A model generated the notes under the pieces. That model ran no database searches. It saw only the letters and a list, made by a program, of their open reading frames with translations, and was not told where the DNA came from. A program made the translations under genes and the position numbers. From assembly GCA_009760855.2 (NCBI GenBank), contig WPIO01000115.1, forward strand, positions 66,001-130,000: 64,000 nucleotides of DNA, written 5' to 3'. This DNA is from Cristatella mucedo (lineage: Eukaryota > Bryozoa > Phylactolaemata > Cristatellidae). Of this stretch, positions 37,612 to 51,215 are shown in pieces. Positions within the stretch are counted from its first letter, which is position 1; the number at the start of each line of letters is the position of its first letter.

Positions 37612-37980
37612 ACGTGACTCCGGAATTCCGGCCGTCTTCGATATGCATATTGATCGTGCCTATCCGGCTGCCTGTGTGACGGAGGTTCGAATCCGGTACG
37701 TTTCTGACTAGCCAACTTTCTGTCTGGCACTGCTGACGCTGCCTCTGATCCTCTAGGCCAGCTCTGCATTCCTAGGCACTTTGATGAAATCTCACTCTTA
37801 GGATTCAGAGAGCGCCTGTCCTCCTGACTCTCTACACTTCCAAACCTCCAACAACTCAGTCTAAGCTGAAGATTTACCTCCTTAAATAGCCTGGGCTGCA
37901 AGAGCCAACCACTGTGCAACGTTGAAGCCTTGTCCACGTACACAGTATCTTCGCTAATGTGTAAAGGCATACATCGTCAT
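37612..37980 (+). mobile_element. Possible SINE or LINE remnant with box B
   Basis: GGTTCGAATCC at 37684-37694 is a box B match with possible tRNA-like text upstream. From about 37790, plus-strand text could encode FRERLSSS-like and LSLKLKIYLL-like segments, reminiscent of a LINE C terminus of another family. The two parts may be independent insertions. Confidence 0.3.
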
Positions 37981-40900
37981 GAAAATCGAAACTCTAAATC
38001 TGACTAAACGCCTACCAGCAAAGCTAAAATAAACCCTATCATTAGCCCAAAGCAGGACCCTGCTTATCTGCAAAGCTTCAAATCTAAAACATCAATTAAA
38101 TAGTTAAACTAATGCCGAGTAGTTTATATGGGATAGTATGTTAGTATCCCACCTTGGTTTAAATTAAAAGAGGGCCACTCATTCTCGGTGTCACTGATCC
38201 TAAGGACTAGACTTTTTTGCCGGGACTCTGTCACAACTTTAACCCCAGCTTTCTAGTTTCGTTCATCTTGTTGCAACATAATATTCTATCACGATGTAGT
38301 TTCAGATATAAATTTGATTTTTAATACGGTCGGGTTTTGTATTAGTAAAACATTACAATCCAGGCTATTTCTATGGCTGTACCTAGAGGCTGCATTCTCG
38401 AAACTTTAGATGACAGTTACATATTCGAGTAAAATGAACTCAATATAGCCTATTTTACTATTCATAAGCTTAAACTCTCAAATTGCTTGAGTTTAGTACC
38501 AGCTGCAAGTACAAGTGCATAACATTTGAAAGAAAATTGGACGTAGGGCCAGCCAATATTTACTGAGATATAATTCTGTAGGCTTTCCCTTGTACATATA
38601 GCTGGCCCGCTGCTAATCTGGATCACACTCAACCACGAAAGGATAGACGTCAAGCCACATGTAATAAAAAGATATAGTCGGCAGTCGGTCATCTTGGGAA
38701 CATGAAAATGATGCAGTTATCATATAATAGTTACTGCAATTGCTTGATAACAAATTGCCAAAACTGATATCTTCGTTTACTCCAGCTTTCTCGAGAAGAA
38801 CGATTTCAAACCTCCTAGCTATGGGCCTCATCAGTGTCGAGTAAACATAGGATTAACAAAATATTTTACTAAGCATAACTCCAATATGATCTCTCTTTAA
38901 TGAGGGGCATTCCTCGTATTAACCTGATGATCCAATTTTCGTCACTCTTATGTCGGATTACATTGACTTCATTATTGTGGCAAACATGTGTGCATACTTG
39001 GTAAGGATTTTGACTTGCCCATATGTCCAGACCCCTGTAAAACCTTATGTACCTTAGTTGCACAAACTTGTATACTTATTCGTCATCATCTAACTCAAAA
39101 AATGGCAGGAGATCTTGCACTGTATAGATTTTATTTCCTAAGTAGGGCTTACAGTGGCTTCTACCACACATACCAGCAATCGCATTTGACCTCCTTCTTC
39201 TCATGGTGGTTTGGCATTAGGATTTCCTCGGCATTTGTGCATATGATCATGCCTCTTTACAGAAGCATCTGAATTGCTTCGTGTTTAAGCCTTCTCATTG
39301 CATGCAAAAATGGCTGGATCTTACTTTCGGTTACAGTCAAAACTAATGGTGATGCATATGCTTAACACTGTCTGAAAACGATTTACGTAAGCCACTTTAG
39401 AGTTTCCGAGAGTTGAACTATGCCGTTAAACTCACATGACATGACTTTGTGCGTTAGGGTGTTGACACACTAAGCTAAAAGTTATTCTTTTGGCTCTACT
39501 GGCTAAAGGCATTCCCAGACCTCGGCCAGATTGGCATTGCTTCGTTTGCAGCGAATGGTAAAGTGCTTGAAAAAACAAAGAGAGCTTTTTCTTTAAGGTC
39601 ACTTACAGGTGATAATATTTAGCTAACATTCACCGTATCTTTTATTAACTACAGAAAAATGATTGGTTTGACCGAGCGTCATGAGAAGTTTTTGAGAATT
39701 TCAAACTACTTAAGAAACATAAGGGATTAGGGCTTGGTGATCTTAGTAATTTGAAGTTGCAGTTTGTAATACTAGTTTGTATAATCAAAAATTTATACTG
39801 CCGATGAAAATTTTCGATCAGGCTCTGTTCAATTCAGATCGAACAAATATTTTTAAATAAACTTGCTGAGTCACATAATTGATTCTACAGTAGTCCTCAT
39901 TACAACGAAAAGAAAAATATTACATTAGTGAAAGGTTATTATACTTTATCTTGGTATTTAAATATGAAAGTTACTTTATATTATGGAACTGCCATGAGCT
40001 TTTCAGAACTTTTCATTTTCATGAAGAAGGAGATTAATTTCCAATTACCTGCTCTAATTTACCAATATTTTAATTATAACGTGTAGCATCTACTAACAAG
40101 ATGATTTTGTTGCAGAACCTAAGTGTTAGCTACCTTTTAGTTGGACGCAGCCGTTACCTCATCTTAAGGAACTATCACCAAACAAATAATAATTCGATAT
40201 TTAGCGAGAGTGGCTTCAGGAATCCATGCCTCCTCCTAAATACAGATAATCATCACAAGAGTAAATTTGCTGGCTAGCTTCAGTATAAAACGAGTAATAC
40301 GATATCCCAGGTTGCTACCAGGTCAATCTTTCATGGTTTACTGAAGCCTGGGGAAGCCCAGCTTCTTTTGCAGCCAATAGAGCTGCCTGTAGCATCAATA
40401 AGAGTTATTGAAGTGACATTTGCAGCTTGGAAGATATTAATATTAATCATGGTGCATTTGCATCGCTCGCTCAGAGAAATGGCTCTCTTTCAACTAACTT
40501 TGTAGATGCTGCATGGAACAATATCCAGCATTGTCAATGGGATAGATGCTGCTGTAAGAACCAGATTTCAACGTTTTCCACTAGCAGTCCATCGAGTATT
40601 CGAATGTATAATGGATCATCCGTCTGGCTTATATAGCCTTCCTCGGCTCAAACTATCCATCACTTGTAACCATCTTGCTCATTTAAGATGTGTTCGCATC
40701 ACCGAATCCTCTGAGTATTTGCACGTCACTGTCATTCCTCACAGAAAATGAGAATGTTTTTGCGATCAATCAGATCGCTTGCCTAAACGGCTCGATCACT
40801 GCTATAGCTACAGTAAAAACAAATGATTACCCTGCGAATTAGTAGTCTCAAGTCGACTGTGACTCAGCTGATAAGCGGTTTTAACCAAGGTGAACAATTT

Positions 40901-41139
40901 CTATTAACCTGCCCATTACGGGAGAACCTGTAGAAGATTAAATGCATATTTCCTGGGTAGCGTATTATTAGACTAAGGCCATGAATTACTCCATTTAAGG
41001 AAAAGGAACGAAATGTACGGGTTAAAACTAGTGAGTTATCTTATAGTGCTTTCTTTTGATATTTAGTTCCGACCGTTACTGCTTCGTTTAGGGACTGCGA
41101 TGACCTCTTCAAGATTAGGCATTTTCATTAATAATAGTA
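37981..41139. other. Long stretch without a recognised gene
   Basis: Several open frames of 60-94 codons (38462-39272, 40427-40751) have no domain, no consistent codon use and no repeat partner apart from the short repeat at 40231. Confidence 0.5.
40231..40305 (+). repeat. Short anonymous repeat, copy 1
   Basis: ATAATCATCAC, GTAAATTTGCTGGCT, TTCAGTA and GAGTAATACGAT are shared with 44925-44998 in the same orientation. The element type is unknown. Confidence 0.6.
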
Positions 41140-44100
41140 ATATTATTAATAATGCACATAATAAAGCACAATCAGGGAACTTAATTTGTCTCTCGGCGCT
41201 TTACATTTACTGCAAGGAAAATGCAATTGAATGGTGAGTAAAATGATGCGGGTGAAGAAACCAAATGAATGACATGGTTAGGGGGTGACATGCACAGGGT
41301 CAGCATGCAAATGTGGTTAGTGGCAGCATCCACAGTGTCAGCATGCATAAGTACATCATTGACGAATCACAGTGACCCACTAAATGCTGTCCTAAATAGG
41401 TGTGTTTTTAAATTCTCTTGTATTGTGGCTAGGTCATGGGATATTCTGATGCAGGTCGAGAGGAAGTTCCAGGCTTTGAAAGCGTATGAACTAAATGCAC
41501 GATCACCAGAGGACTTGAGGTTTGTATTGGGTATTTTTAGATCGTCGGATTCCGGAAAGCGGGTGGTACGATGCTTGGCTTGATGGTAAAGTATATGTGA
41601 AAGCAAGGCTGGAGCCAAATAATGAAGTGACCTAAAAGTGAGCGACATAACCTTGAAGTCAATCTGTGGCTTGGCTGGTAGCCAGTGCAGTTTGGAGAAA
41701 AGTGGAGAAATGAGGCAACTGCGATCCTGACGACAGACAAGCCTAGCTGTGGAGTTTTGCACCAGCTGTAAGAGCCAGATCGCACATGCTGGTAAGCCAG
41801 CTAGCAATGAGTTGCAGGAGTCAAAATGGGATGTCACGAATTCATGGACCAACTTAGATGTGGTATCGCTATCTAAACAAGCCCGAAGTTTAACGATGTT
41901 ACGAAGCTGAAAATTGGCAGATTTGACTGTAGAGCTGATAGGATCGTCTAACGAGATGTCGCTTCGAAATGCGACAGCTAGATTTCCCAATGATTCAACT
42001 GGAAATATGCTGGCAGAGCCAATTTTGAGTTACAGCCTTTCCACTTTGTGAATCACATTAGGTTTGCCCATGACTAGTAAGTTAGTTGTATCGTAATTTA
42101 GTTTTAGAAAATTTGCTGCCATCCATGTGACGATGTCATCAATACTTGCAGCAAGTAAGTTGAGAGAATTTTAGGTGATCACATGCTGAGAGGGATCAAA
42201 GCAAAGGTACAACTGAGTGTCATTCCCATAGAAGTGGAAGCCTAGATTGTGAAAAGAACCGGAAAACGTGAAAAGAACCGGACCTGGCACTGAGCCCTGA
42301 GGTACGCCTTATTTCCGAGTTTACCTCAAGTGATCTTTGTCTATTCACGTCAATTCTCTGGAGTCTGCCACTGAGATAGGAACTGAATCACTGCAGAGCA
42401 GTTCGAGTGATGCCCAGGCGAGATGAGAGGTGCTCTAAAAAATACTTTGTGGTCGATGGTATCAAAAGCGGCCGAAAGATCGAGAAAAAGAAGTAGAGAA
42501 GCTCTACCCACGTCTGCATTCCTAATTAGGTCGTTGTATACCCTACGCAATGCTGACTCTGAGGAGTGATTAGCTATAAAGCCAGAGTGGAACTTACTAG
42601 CAAGATGTGAGGTTTTTATATGAGTTTAGCTGGTCTGCAGCGACACGTTCCTGTGTCTTTGATAGGAATGGTAGAAGGCAGACAGGGCAGCAGTTGATTA
42701 AGCTCATTTGGTTTAGTGTCGATTTTTTTAGTAGTGGCCCCACTACTGCTTTTTTGAAAGGTGCTGGGACATGACCTGAGGCTAATGACATATTATTGGT
42801 GTTAGTTATGCATAGCAGCAGCAGATCAATGCCAAATTCGAGCAGGACAGTATGTATAGGGTCCAAAGGACTTGTTGTCTACTTTGATTGAGATACGGAC
42901 TTCAGGACTACATCACTTGTGACCTGCTTAAGAGGAGACGTTAAGGTGCAGCCACAAATCGGGGAAAAGCTTTCTAGTGGAGATGTTGTCATCGCAGGGA
43001 TGGATACCCTGATCTTGTCTATCTTCTGCATAAAGAATCGAGAGAAGCGATCGGCTAGATCATTGCAAGGATCATTAGGGAACGAGCTAACCTGGGCGTG
43101 GATGAGGATATGGTTTATCGTCAACATCAGCATTTTTTGATTGTGCAACTTTGATTCAACAATGTTTCTATAGAAGCTGGACTTGGCCTTTGCTAAGATC
43201 GATTGGTACGACCTACAGTATTCTTCTTATGCCGGTCCATGGACAGTCAGTCCAGATCATTTGTACGGTTTTTCAAGCTTTCGCTTAGCAGGCCTGGTGA
43301 GTTTAATGTCTGTGGTAAACCATAGCCGTACGGGAGGGGGCACAAAGGGCGTTTTTTCAGAGGTGCAAACTCATCGAGCGAGTCAGCTAGTGTCATTTTG
43401 TAGCTATCTACTAATGATGACGGATTGGAGGTGAGAGTAAGCAGCAGAGGTGAAGCGGATATTCTCGGACGGACAGCTTCGATATCGAGGGTCATGAGGT
43501 TTGAAATTGGTAGGTTAATTTAGAGGAGGAAGTGGGCACACACTGTAGATTGAATGAGATCTGCATGTGGTCAAATAAGCAGGATTCGGTGATCATTGAT
43601 GATTACAAAGTGCAGTTTGATGAGAAAATCTGGTCGAGTGGGCAACCCTTAATTTGAGTACGGCCATGCACATGTGCCACAAGAGACGAGTCAGTCAATG
43701 CACGAATTTCGGTGCTGAAAGCGTCAGATAAGTTATCAAAGTAAACGTTTAATTCACCCATAATGAGGAACGATCGACTTCTTGCACACAGAATGAAAAT
43801 AAGATCAGAGAAATCTGTGGTAAAGGAGGATTTGGTACATGTTGGGTAATAGACTACTGCTACTACCGGTAGCTTCGTTTCGGATGGGACCCAGACAATT
43901 GATTCAAAGGACTGCATCAACGGTACTGCAAACGGCTTGAAATTGAATTATGAGCTAATGATAACTGCAACTCTACCTCTAGTTTTAATCGAACTAGGGG
44001 TGGGGAAGAGCGAGAAATCAGATAGGGTAGCATCTTGTATTGTCGGGTAGTCTATCGATGTTAGCCGAGTTTCAGTTAGGGCGAGCAGTTCGATACCAAT

Positions 44101-44720
44101 TTCAGAAACAAGGTCGCTCATTACTAGAGGCTTATTGCACATTGAGCTAATATTCCACATGCAAGCGTTAAGTCATGCCAATGGAGTTAAACGGGCCTTG
44201 TGACCACTAAGTTAGAGATATTTACAGTGATGCATGTGGGAGAGCGTGCTGAGTGGTTCGAGACATTGCTAGGAATAGCAAACGAGCAGGCACTCAGCTC
44301 ACAGTTCCTTCCCAACGAGTGGGGCATGACCAGGCAGTGACGGCTACAGCCGCAGCTATGGCTGCTTTTCTATTTTGTAAGCATAGTTCGTGAGTTTTAG
44401 CAACAACATTAATATCAAGGAACGCATTTGATCGACGATGACGAAGCGATAACAGCGACTGACGATCATAACTAAAATGCAGCTTGCTAGCCGCCAGATT
44501 AGACAATGCAGCCGCCGGTTTGGGAGACCCAGCAGCCGGAAGCCACGAGCGTTTAGATATCCATAGGCAAGTGATTTATTATGCACTACGGTCAAATAAC
44601 AATCGCAATAACTTTTAAAAGGTCTTAGCTGTATCGCTTCCGTATACGATGTTCGATAGAACTTCGGTTTTCGGAAGAATTCTGCAACAAACACGACTGT
44701 AGGTTAGAGTGCTCTATGTC
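41140..44720 (-). mobile_element. LINE family A, near full-length decayed copy
   Basis: Read on the minus strand, this gives the most complete view of family A. A 5' segment (44294-44694) has no domain I recognise. The EEP endonuclease follows: WNISSMCNK and LLALTETRL near 44100, then the GDFN-equivalent box, mutated to GELN, and LDQIFS at about 43620-43760. A linker leads into RT: KKAVVGPLLKK and LPFLSKTQERV (42600-42770), then motif A LDLSAAFDTIDHK at about 42450. Motif C lies near 42220, and a small deletion at about 42250-42260 has removed part of the palm. The C-terminal domain (41367-41990) has KLVHEFVTSHFDSCNSLLAGL. The 3' end at 41140 has the family tail GCGCTTTACATTT and AAT repeats. 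Stops and frameshifts throughout make it non-functional. Confidence 0.9.
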
Positions 44721-44924
44721 AGGAGGGGGAGATGAATTTTATACAAGTTATAGCTATTCAAATATAAAAAATATAACGTGGTGCAGGTTCTAAAAAGCAC
44801 ATTCGGTAGGAGAACAAGTTTGCTTTCTAGCTTTTTATGAGGCAATTATAACCTCTCCTTATTGATCACAAGTCATCAAGTGATAATTGGACTGTTAACC
44901 GAGTGGTCTTTATGACTGCATTCA

Positions 44925-44998
44925 TCCTACCGGATATACATAATCATCACTAGGGTAAATTTGCTGGCTCAGTTCAGTAGAAATGAGCAATATGATTT
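44925..44998 (+). repeat. Short anonymous repeat, copy 2
   Basis: ATAATCATCAC, GGTAAATTTGCTGGCT, TTCAGTA and GAGCAATATGAT match 40231-40305. Confidence 0.6.
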
Positions 44999-45039
44999 CG
45001 CGTGTCTCTTGAAGCGGCCCTCAACTGAAGGTTACTTTT

Positions 45040-46420
45040 GAACAGGGCACGTACGAGTTTGTGCAGATTCAAAGTGACACATAATGGTTGAGTTTTGTTA
45101 GGCTTGTCTAATTTCTGCATCTCACTTGGTTTTTCCAAAACTGGTAATTCACATTTATAAATGTTCATCTTAACACATTCAGCTGCCGTGCAGGTGCTGA
45201 TGGGATCAATACACTGAGCAATGGTGTGTGTAGATAATTTGGTGCTCTCATGGTCTAGGAGGGATCACAGAAAATGTACGACTGCAAACAAGTTAAGAAC
45301 TAACAGACTAAGTAGTGTCGGGCAATCGCTTCGGCAAGAGGCACGCACCCTGAAAATCGTACTATGCACAGGCCCGAATGTACCCTATGGTTCAATGGTT
45401 TCTCGGATGTTTTTCCGTTAACATAAAAGCTCTAGCGTTCCCAAAACAGATATTCACTAAAGCATTTCAATGCAGCTCCATTGGCACCCAGGTAACAAGA
45501 GATACACAGGACAAAAACGTGGGGATCGATGGTATCACAAGGTAGCAACAGATTTAGAACAACAGGCAGAGAGGCAATACTTAAGCCTGTGTTCTTTAGA
45601 AGGAAGTTCTACAAGCCACGCGATGCCGACTCTATGGAGACATCAGCGATACAATCCAACCGGAAGTCAAAAGCTAGATTCAAGCTTCAATATCCGATGT
45701 TTGCTTTCAATCCACGACCCATTCTCCTGTCTGTTTTGGATACAGTTGAAGGGATACTGGGTAGAAGCTGCTTAGCTTTTCTCGTTCTAGAAGTGCTTTT
45801 TCTAAGTGCAGACCAAACCATGCTATTATCATTACTTAGTGAGCATTCTATTGCTAACAACGATGCTTCATTCGTGGTTAGAAGATCTAGCTAGTTGATT
45901 ATCATGGTTAGAACGCCAAGAGAGCCTTTCGAGCAAGCCAGCACTTCTTCCTTAGTCAGATTAGCCAACTCGAAACGTACACCTGCTACAGTCCCACTGT
46001 TTTATTCTACTAACGGTAACAGGTCTGAATTAGGATTCAGTGCAGTGGTGAAGAAGGTAATCTCGTTAGTACATCCTCAATGATGAGCTTCTTAATTTTT
46101 CGCAATTTCCAGGAGAAATAGGACGACGAGGAGGGCACATACTGTAGAGTGAATGAGATCAGCACGTGGTCAGATAGGCAGTATTTGGTAAGAATTAGTG
46201 ATGCCAGGGTCAGGTAATAGGACACGAATTTTTGTCGAACGTATAACCTTTTCATTAGTAGGGCCGTGCTCATGACGTAAAAGATGCAATTTAGTGCTGA
46301 AGGCTTCTGAGTAGTTGCCAAATAAATGTCAAGGTTATCCGTAACGATGTAGTACTGATCTCTTTCAAATAGAATCTAAATGGAATAAGTAAAATCTGAT
46401 GTACCTAGAATTGGAAGGTT
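45040..46420 (-). mobile_element. LINE family A-like fragment, highly diverged
   Basis: The minus strand shows in order a degraded endonuclease end (46037-46321: CLSDHVLISFTLQYVPSSSS), an RT entry region near 45700-45780, and RT palm text down to the GGCAAGAGG box at 45335 and beyond to about 45050. Divergence from the other copies is high, so it may be an older subfamily. Confidence 0.55.
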
Positions 46421-46984
46421 AAGATCTCATGCATAATAATTGCGAAGGCGGGTTAAAAGTTATATATATTTGACTAAAGTATTTCAACTCTGTTTGCAAA
46501 CAAAAAAATCCAGGTTCTAGTATTCATTGCTACGAGTACAGGAGAAATCACTTGTACAAGATAACGTGTAATTAACATCTGTTAAGGCTAACAGATGCAA
46601 TGGCAATATCGTTCACTATTTATCTATAATAACCCATTATTTTTAACTCATGTTAGTTAGGAAATAGGATTCGAAATTCGATGCTAGCCTTTTAAAATCT
46701 TGCTTGAAAGGAAACTCGTATATTGGCTTCATGACAGTTTTTCAGTGTTGCTATCACCAGCACAATTTAGAAACTTGAGGGACCATTAAACAATGCTGGA
46801 AAAGAAATGCTCAGAGGCATGATTTCTTGCATGGCTGAGTACAATTTTGGTTTTACCACTTTGTATTACACTTTTGGACTGGTAGAGTATGGGCTGGTTA
46901 TTATTGGCTTGGGGGAGAGTGATTTCAATTGAAGTAAATGTAATTAGGAAGTGTTCTTTCAGAGGGACCTCTGAAAGAGGAGGT
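46421..46984. other. No feature recognised
   Basis: AT-rich. Some text from about 46850 could be a decayed start of the family A fragment at 46985. Confidence 0.4.
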
Positions 46985-47850
46985 ACCAGAGGCGTCGGTG
47001 CTAGGTCACATTCTATCATAGTTTATACCCTCCCTCTTGCTGATGTGATTGCCTAGCACAATCCAGGCTTTCACTTCTATGCGTTTGATCCTCAGTTGAC
47101 CCTTTGCTTTGATCGCTCCCAGCATTAGAGCACCTCAAATTCTTTAGACTCATTTGCTGCCTGTATTGTTGGCAACTGGAAATGGAGAGCAGCCAATTTT
47201 TCTCATACTAAACGATGATAAAACTAACTTTATATTTCTAGGCAGACCTAGTGTGATTAAGAAATTTAAAAGTCTGAAGCTTAAAAAATTAGTTCTGCCA
47301 ACATATCTCCTATTGAATCAGTTTGAAATCTAGTTCCATGTTCCAAAGTGACCTTTCGTCCACACCAGCTCGTCAATCAAGTCTGCCTACTTTCAGATAC
47401 CTAACATTGCTAAGATTCTGGCTTGTGTAGATACGGATTCCACGTCCACGTCGGTGCATGGATTTGTGACATTCCGTCTTGGCTTCTGTTACCCCCTGCT
47501 CCCTGGCCTACCGGCATGTGCAATTACGCGATTACAGCTGGTGCAAAACTCCACAGCTATGCTTGTCTGGCGTGAGCATAGCGGTTGCAACAACACACCA
47601 CTTCTTTTTGACCTGCAGTGGGTCCCAGTGAAGCAATGGACTCACTTCGAGGTACTAGAGCGCATTTTTGGGTTACTTCATTCTTTTGCCCCATCATATA
47701 TCTCAGATTTACTCCCCCACCAGGCCAAGTTTCGTACCACCAACTTTTCGGTAACCGATATTCACTCCGACCTTCGACAAAACATCTCATAACTTGACTA
47801 CATTTAAAGCTTAGAACACCTATTTACGACAGCATTTAGTGGGTCATTGT
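46985..47850 (+). mobile_element. LINE family A fragment, plus strand, 3'-truncated
   Basis: The fragment starts just before the active-site region (IVYTLPLADVI-type text near 47020, then CFHFYAF replacing FHFYADD). It continues through the C-terminal domain (47454-47792: GFVTFRLGFCYPLLPGLPAC, LLFDLQWVPVKQ, YISDLLPHQAKFRTT). It stops at GGGTCATTGTGATT near 47850, where a minus-strand family A 3' end begins. Confidence 0.82.
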
Positions 47851-47852
47851 GA

Positions 47853-48505
47853 TTATTAATAATACCTCACTTGAAAAAGTGCTCTCAGAGCACCTAATCT
47901 CTCTCTAGGTTCTTTACATTTGCTGCAATTGAAATGCAATTGAATGGTGGGTAAAATCATGCTTGACAAACAAACTAAATGAATAACATGGTTAGGGGTG
48001 ACCTGCACAGGGTCAGCATGCAAATGCTGTTAGTGGCAGCATGCACAGTGTCAGTATGCATAAGCACATCAAGGACGAATCACATCGACCCACTAAATTC
48101 TGACATGATATGATACGTGTGTTTTTAAATTTTTTTTTGATGTGTTCAGCTAAGGGGAAGTTCTGACCCAGCTCGGGAGGGAGTTCCAGCACTTGGCAGC
48201 ATACGAACTAAATGCACTGTCTACAAAGGATTTGAGGTTTGTACGGGATATTTTTAGACTTTTGGATCTTGAAAAGCAGGTGATACAAAGCTAGGCCTGG
48301 TGGGGGAGTAAATCTGAAATATAGGATGGAGTCAAAGAATAAAGTGCCAAAAAAAGTCAGCTCCACTACCTCGAGTGAGTCTGTTGCTTCACTGGGAGCC
48401 ACTGCAGGTCAGTGAGAAGTGGTGTGACGTGGCAACTTCTTTGCTCACGACAGACAAGCCGAGCTATGGAGTTTTGTAGGAGCTGCAATCGCCTGATCGC
48501 AAATA
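47853..48505 (-). mobile_element. LINE family A 3' part, minus strand
   Basis: A terminal ATTAATAAT tract at 47853, then the tail CTCTCTCTAGGTTCTTTACA, the UTR (CACAGGGTCAGCATGCAAAT) and the C-terminal domain up to CTGCAATCGCCTGATCGC near 48500. It lies tail to tail with the plus-strand copy that ends at 47850. Confidence 0.85.
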
Positions 48506-48689
48506 AGATTCAAAATAAGTGTCACCAAACGTCACAATGTAAGACTCCACGCATATTTAAGAAATAGGGTTTAGATTATCCTGCAATTGTGTCTACTAAA
48601 ATTATACATAATTGGAATCGCTGTGATAACATATAATGAATGGAATTTGTTTTAGTGACAACTCGACGTCTTCCAGCAAAAGGCAAACG

Positions 48690-49040
48690 TGCCGTTGATG
48701 AAGTTGCAGTGGTTTACAATAGTTTCTATTGAACCGCTATTTTTTTAAGCATGGGGATTTCCGATTGCACTTTTTCAGGTAATTCCTAACCATTTACAAT
48801 GCAAATAGCATACACGAGAAGAGTGATAGTCATTTAGGCAGTAAAAAGTATTAAGTTTGCTACCTTTTAAATCACTTTAATATGAAAATAATGCAAAGGA
48901 AAACAGTGATAAGAAACTTTGCTGATGAAGAAATTTAAAGATCCAGATAAAGCACTTGAAAGGCAACCCAACAATCACTATAGTATTAGCCCGGTAACCT
49001 GACAAACCTCTTCGTTTAAGCCAACGGATCAATCAAAAAT
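48690..49040 (+). repeat. Anonymous repeat C, copy 1
   Basis: Collinear with 55630-55980: AGTGGTTTACAATAGTTT, TAAATCACTTTAATATGAAA, GATCCAGATAAAGCACTTGA and CCTGACAAACCTCTTCG. No coding potential and no terminal repeats recognised. Confidence 0.75.
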
Positions 49041-50469
49041 AGATGTGAGGAGTCGCTATTATTACAAGCTCGCTTCTAAGTCACTGTTACTACAACTTCG
49101 GTTTCAAACCGTTTGCATTCCCCTTGAGATAGTCTTTCGAATCTACTGATTTGATTTCACCCGACAAGTACGTACCAATGGCGGCCGTAGTCAATCGCCA
49201 TACAGGTACCATTCCCCCTCATCTCTAATTTTTCTAATTTAATTTCGATTCTGCTTGACTAAAGTTTATCCCTCATAGTTGTGTGTGATTCCAAGACTAA
49301 TTTTGATAACTTATCTGATTCTTGAGCGCCGAATTGTGTGCACTAACTGTCTCATAATCTCCTGTGGCTCATGTGTAGGGCCCTACTTACATCAAGGTCA
49401 CATACCTGACCGAATATTCTACGGCAAATGCACGCTATTGTCCCAATTATTATTAATTCTGCCTATCTGGATATGTGCTGATCTCATTCAGTGTACACTT
49501 TAGGCACTGCTCCCCATCTAAAATCACCTGTGAGTCACGAAACCTCTTGAATCTGGACATCGATATGGTCCATTCAAGAGCACATACTTTACCTCTGCTG
49601 CACAATCGCCCTTCTGACTTGTCCCCGTTTTTAGATTGCTGCAATACAACAGAAGCTGACATAATCGACAAGGTCGCACCTCTGACTTAACACACTGTCC
49701 TCACTCGTCCAAACCATCTATAGTTTATAGCAGACACCAACAAGCTAGCCTGCTAAGCTGAAGTTTAACAAATTACGGGCAAGATACGAACTGACTTTCC
49801 ATTGACATGCATACGAGAACGACTATTTATAGTATGAAACAATCCTAGAAATGGCCAGGTGTAGCTTCTATAAAAGCATATTTGATTCACAGAGGCTCAA
49901 TCCAAAAAATTGCTGATGTCTATGATGAGCCATCTCTTTAACTGCTTCCAGGTTGCTTTCTTACCTAGTGATCCTTGTGATAAAAGAGCTGATAGCATTC
50001 TAGTTTTCTCGTCAACAAGTTAAATGAGATCAGGGAGTCAATCTCCAGGTCAGCAGCGACCCCTTTGTAATCATGCCAATCAGTTTCATGCAGCACCTTC
50101 ATTTCAAGGCTCTATGAGCTCACAAGTGACCTCGTTGCATAGCATCCGTTCAATGTATCATGCCTTTTTTCCAATCGCCAGCATATATTTTCCACAACCA
50201 AAACTAAAGCTTTCTCAATGGTAAAATGCAAACGGTATTAGCGAGCTGTAGCCATGAAGCTAGGCTAGTTCTAAGTAGAAATTTACAGCCAAACTAGCTA
50301 AAAAATCAATTTCCATAAGGTTTTTTTTCATTAACCAAAATGATCTGGGTACAAATCCCACAAATCGTCTCCTAATTAGAAATTCAAAGCACAAGTAGCC
50401 ATAATAACTAATGTCGCAAACGTGTAGCTTTGTTTGAATAATAAGACCGCATTAGATATAGTGCCTTCG
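49041..50469. other. No feature recognised
   Basis: Open frames of 66-74 codons at 49279-49690 overlap on both strands and show no domain. Confidence 0.5.
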
Positions 50470-50830
50470 GAGAATGCCTTTTTTCCGGCCACTTTAGATT
50501 TGCTTTTAAAGAAGCACAATTGAAAGGGTAATGGTTGCATGATCAATAAAAAAGAATAGATGGCAAGGAGTGAGTGTACAGGTTCAGCATGCTAATTTGG
50601 TTAGAGGCAGCATTTACAGGCTTACACACATTAGCACATAAGAGACGAATCAGAGGACGTGCAAATGCTTTTATAATTAGATGCATTCCCATTTTATGTA
50701 TAGGCGTGGATAATTAAATAGATGTCGTGATGTATGTCGGGAGTGAGTTCCTGGCTTTGGGAGCATATGCACTAAAGGTGATGTCCCTTATGGATTTGAG
50801 ATTTATTAACCAAAAGACCATAGTACAATG
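50470..50830 (-). mobile_element. LINE family A fragment, diverged UTR and C-terminal end
   Basis: It matches family A antisense text: AAGCACAATTGAAAGGGTAA, GCATGCTAATTTGGTTAGAG, and GAGTGAGTTCCTGGCTTTGG near 50740. No terminal repeat remains. Confidence 0.6.
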
Positions 50831-50959
50831 TGTGCAACTCTTGATAATGATAACCTTCGTTAAGTAGATTCAATCAGCTTCACTTTGAACCAAATGCTTT
50901 ATTTAGCAGCCTTAAATGCCATCAATAACATAGCACAGTTATTAATAAAGATAATTGTA

Positions 50960-51215
50960 AAATAACCATAATAATTGGGCTATCAGTGACTCGATCTCTT
51001 TCTAGGCACTTTAAATTTCATAAAAAGCGAGCTTGATCGTATGTTTTGCGGCAGCCTACTCAATGAACAGCAGTCCTAACCAGGTTAATGGTGACTTGTC
51101 AAGGGCCATCATGTGTACGTGATTAGTAGCAGGATGCACAGTGTCAGGATGCTTAAGCTTACTCAGGACGAATCTCATGGATCCATTGAATGCTGGAATA
51201 GATACGTTTTTAGGT
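50960..51215 (-). mobile_element. LINE family A 3' end, diverged, short
   Basis: CGATCTCTTTCTAGGCACTT near 50993 and UTR text (GCACAGTGTCAGGATGC) run to TACGTTTTTAGGTT near 51215, where a fresher family A copy begins with its own AAT repeats. Confidence 0.65.

Noticed and set aside
45470-45894. Plus-strand open frames of 101 and 121 codons
   Set aside because: They lie antisense over a diverged LINE fragment and have no domain.
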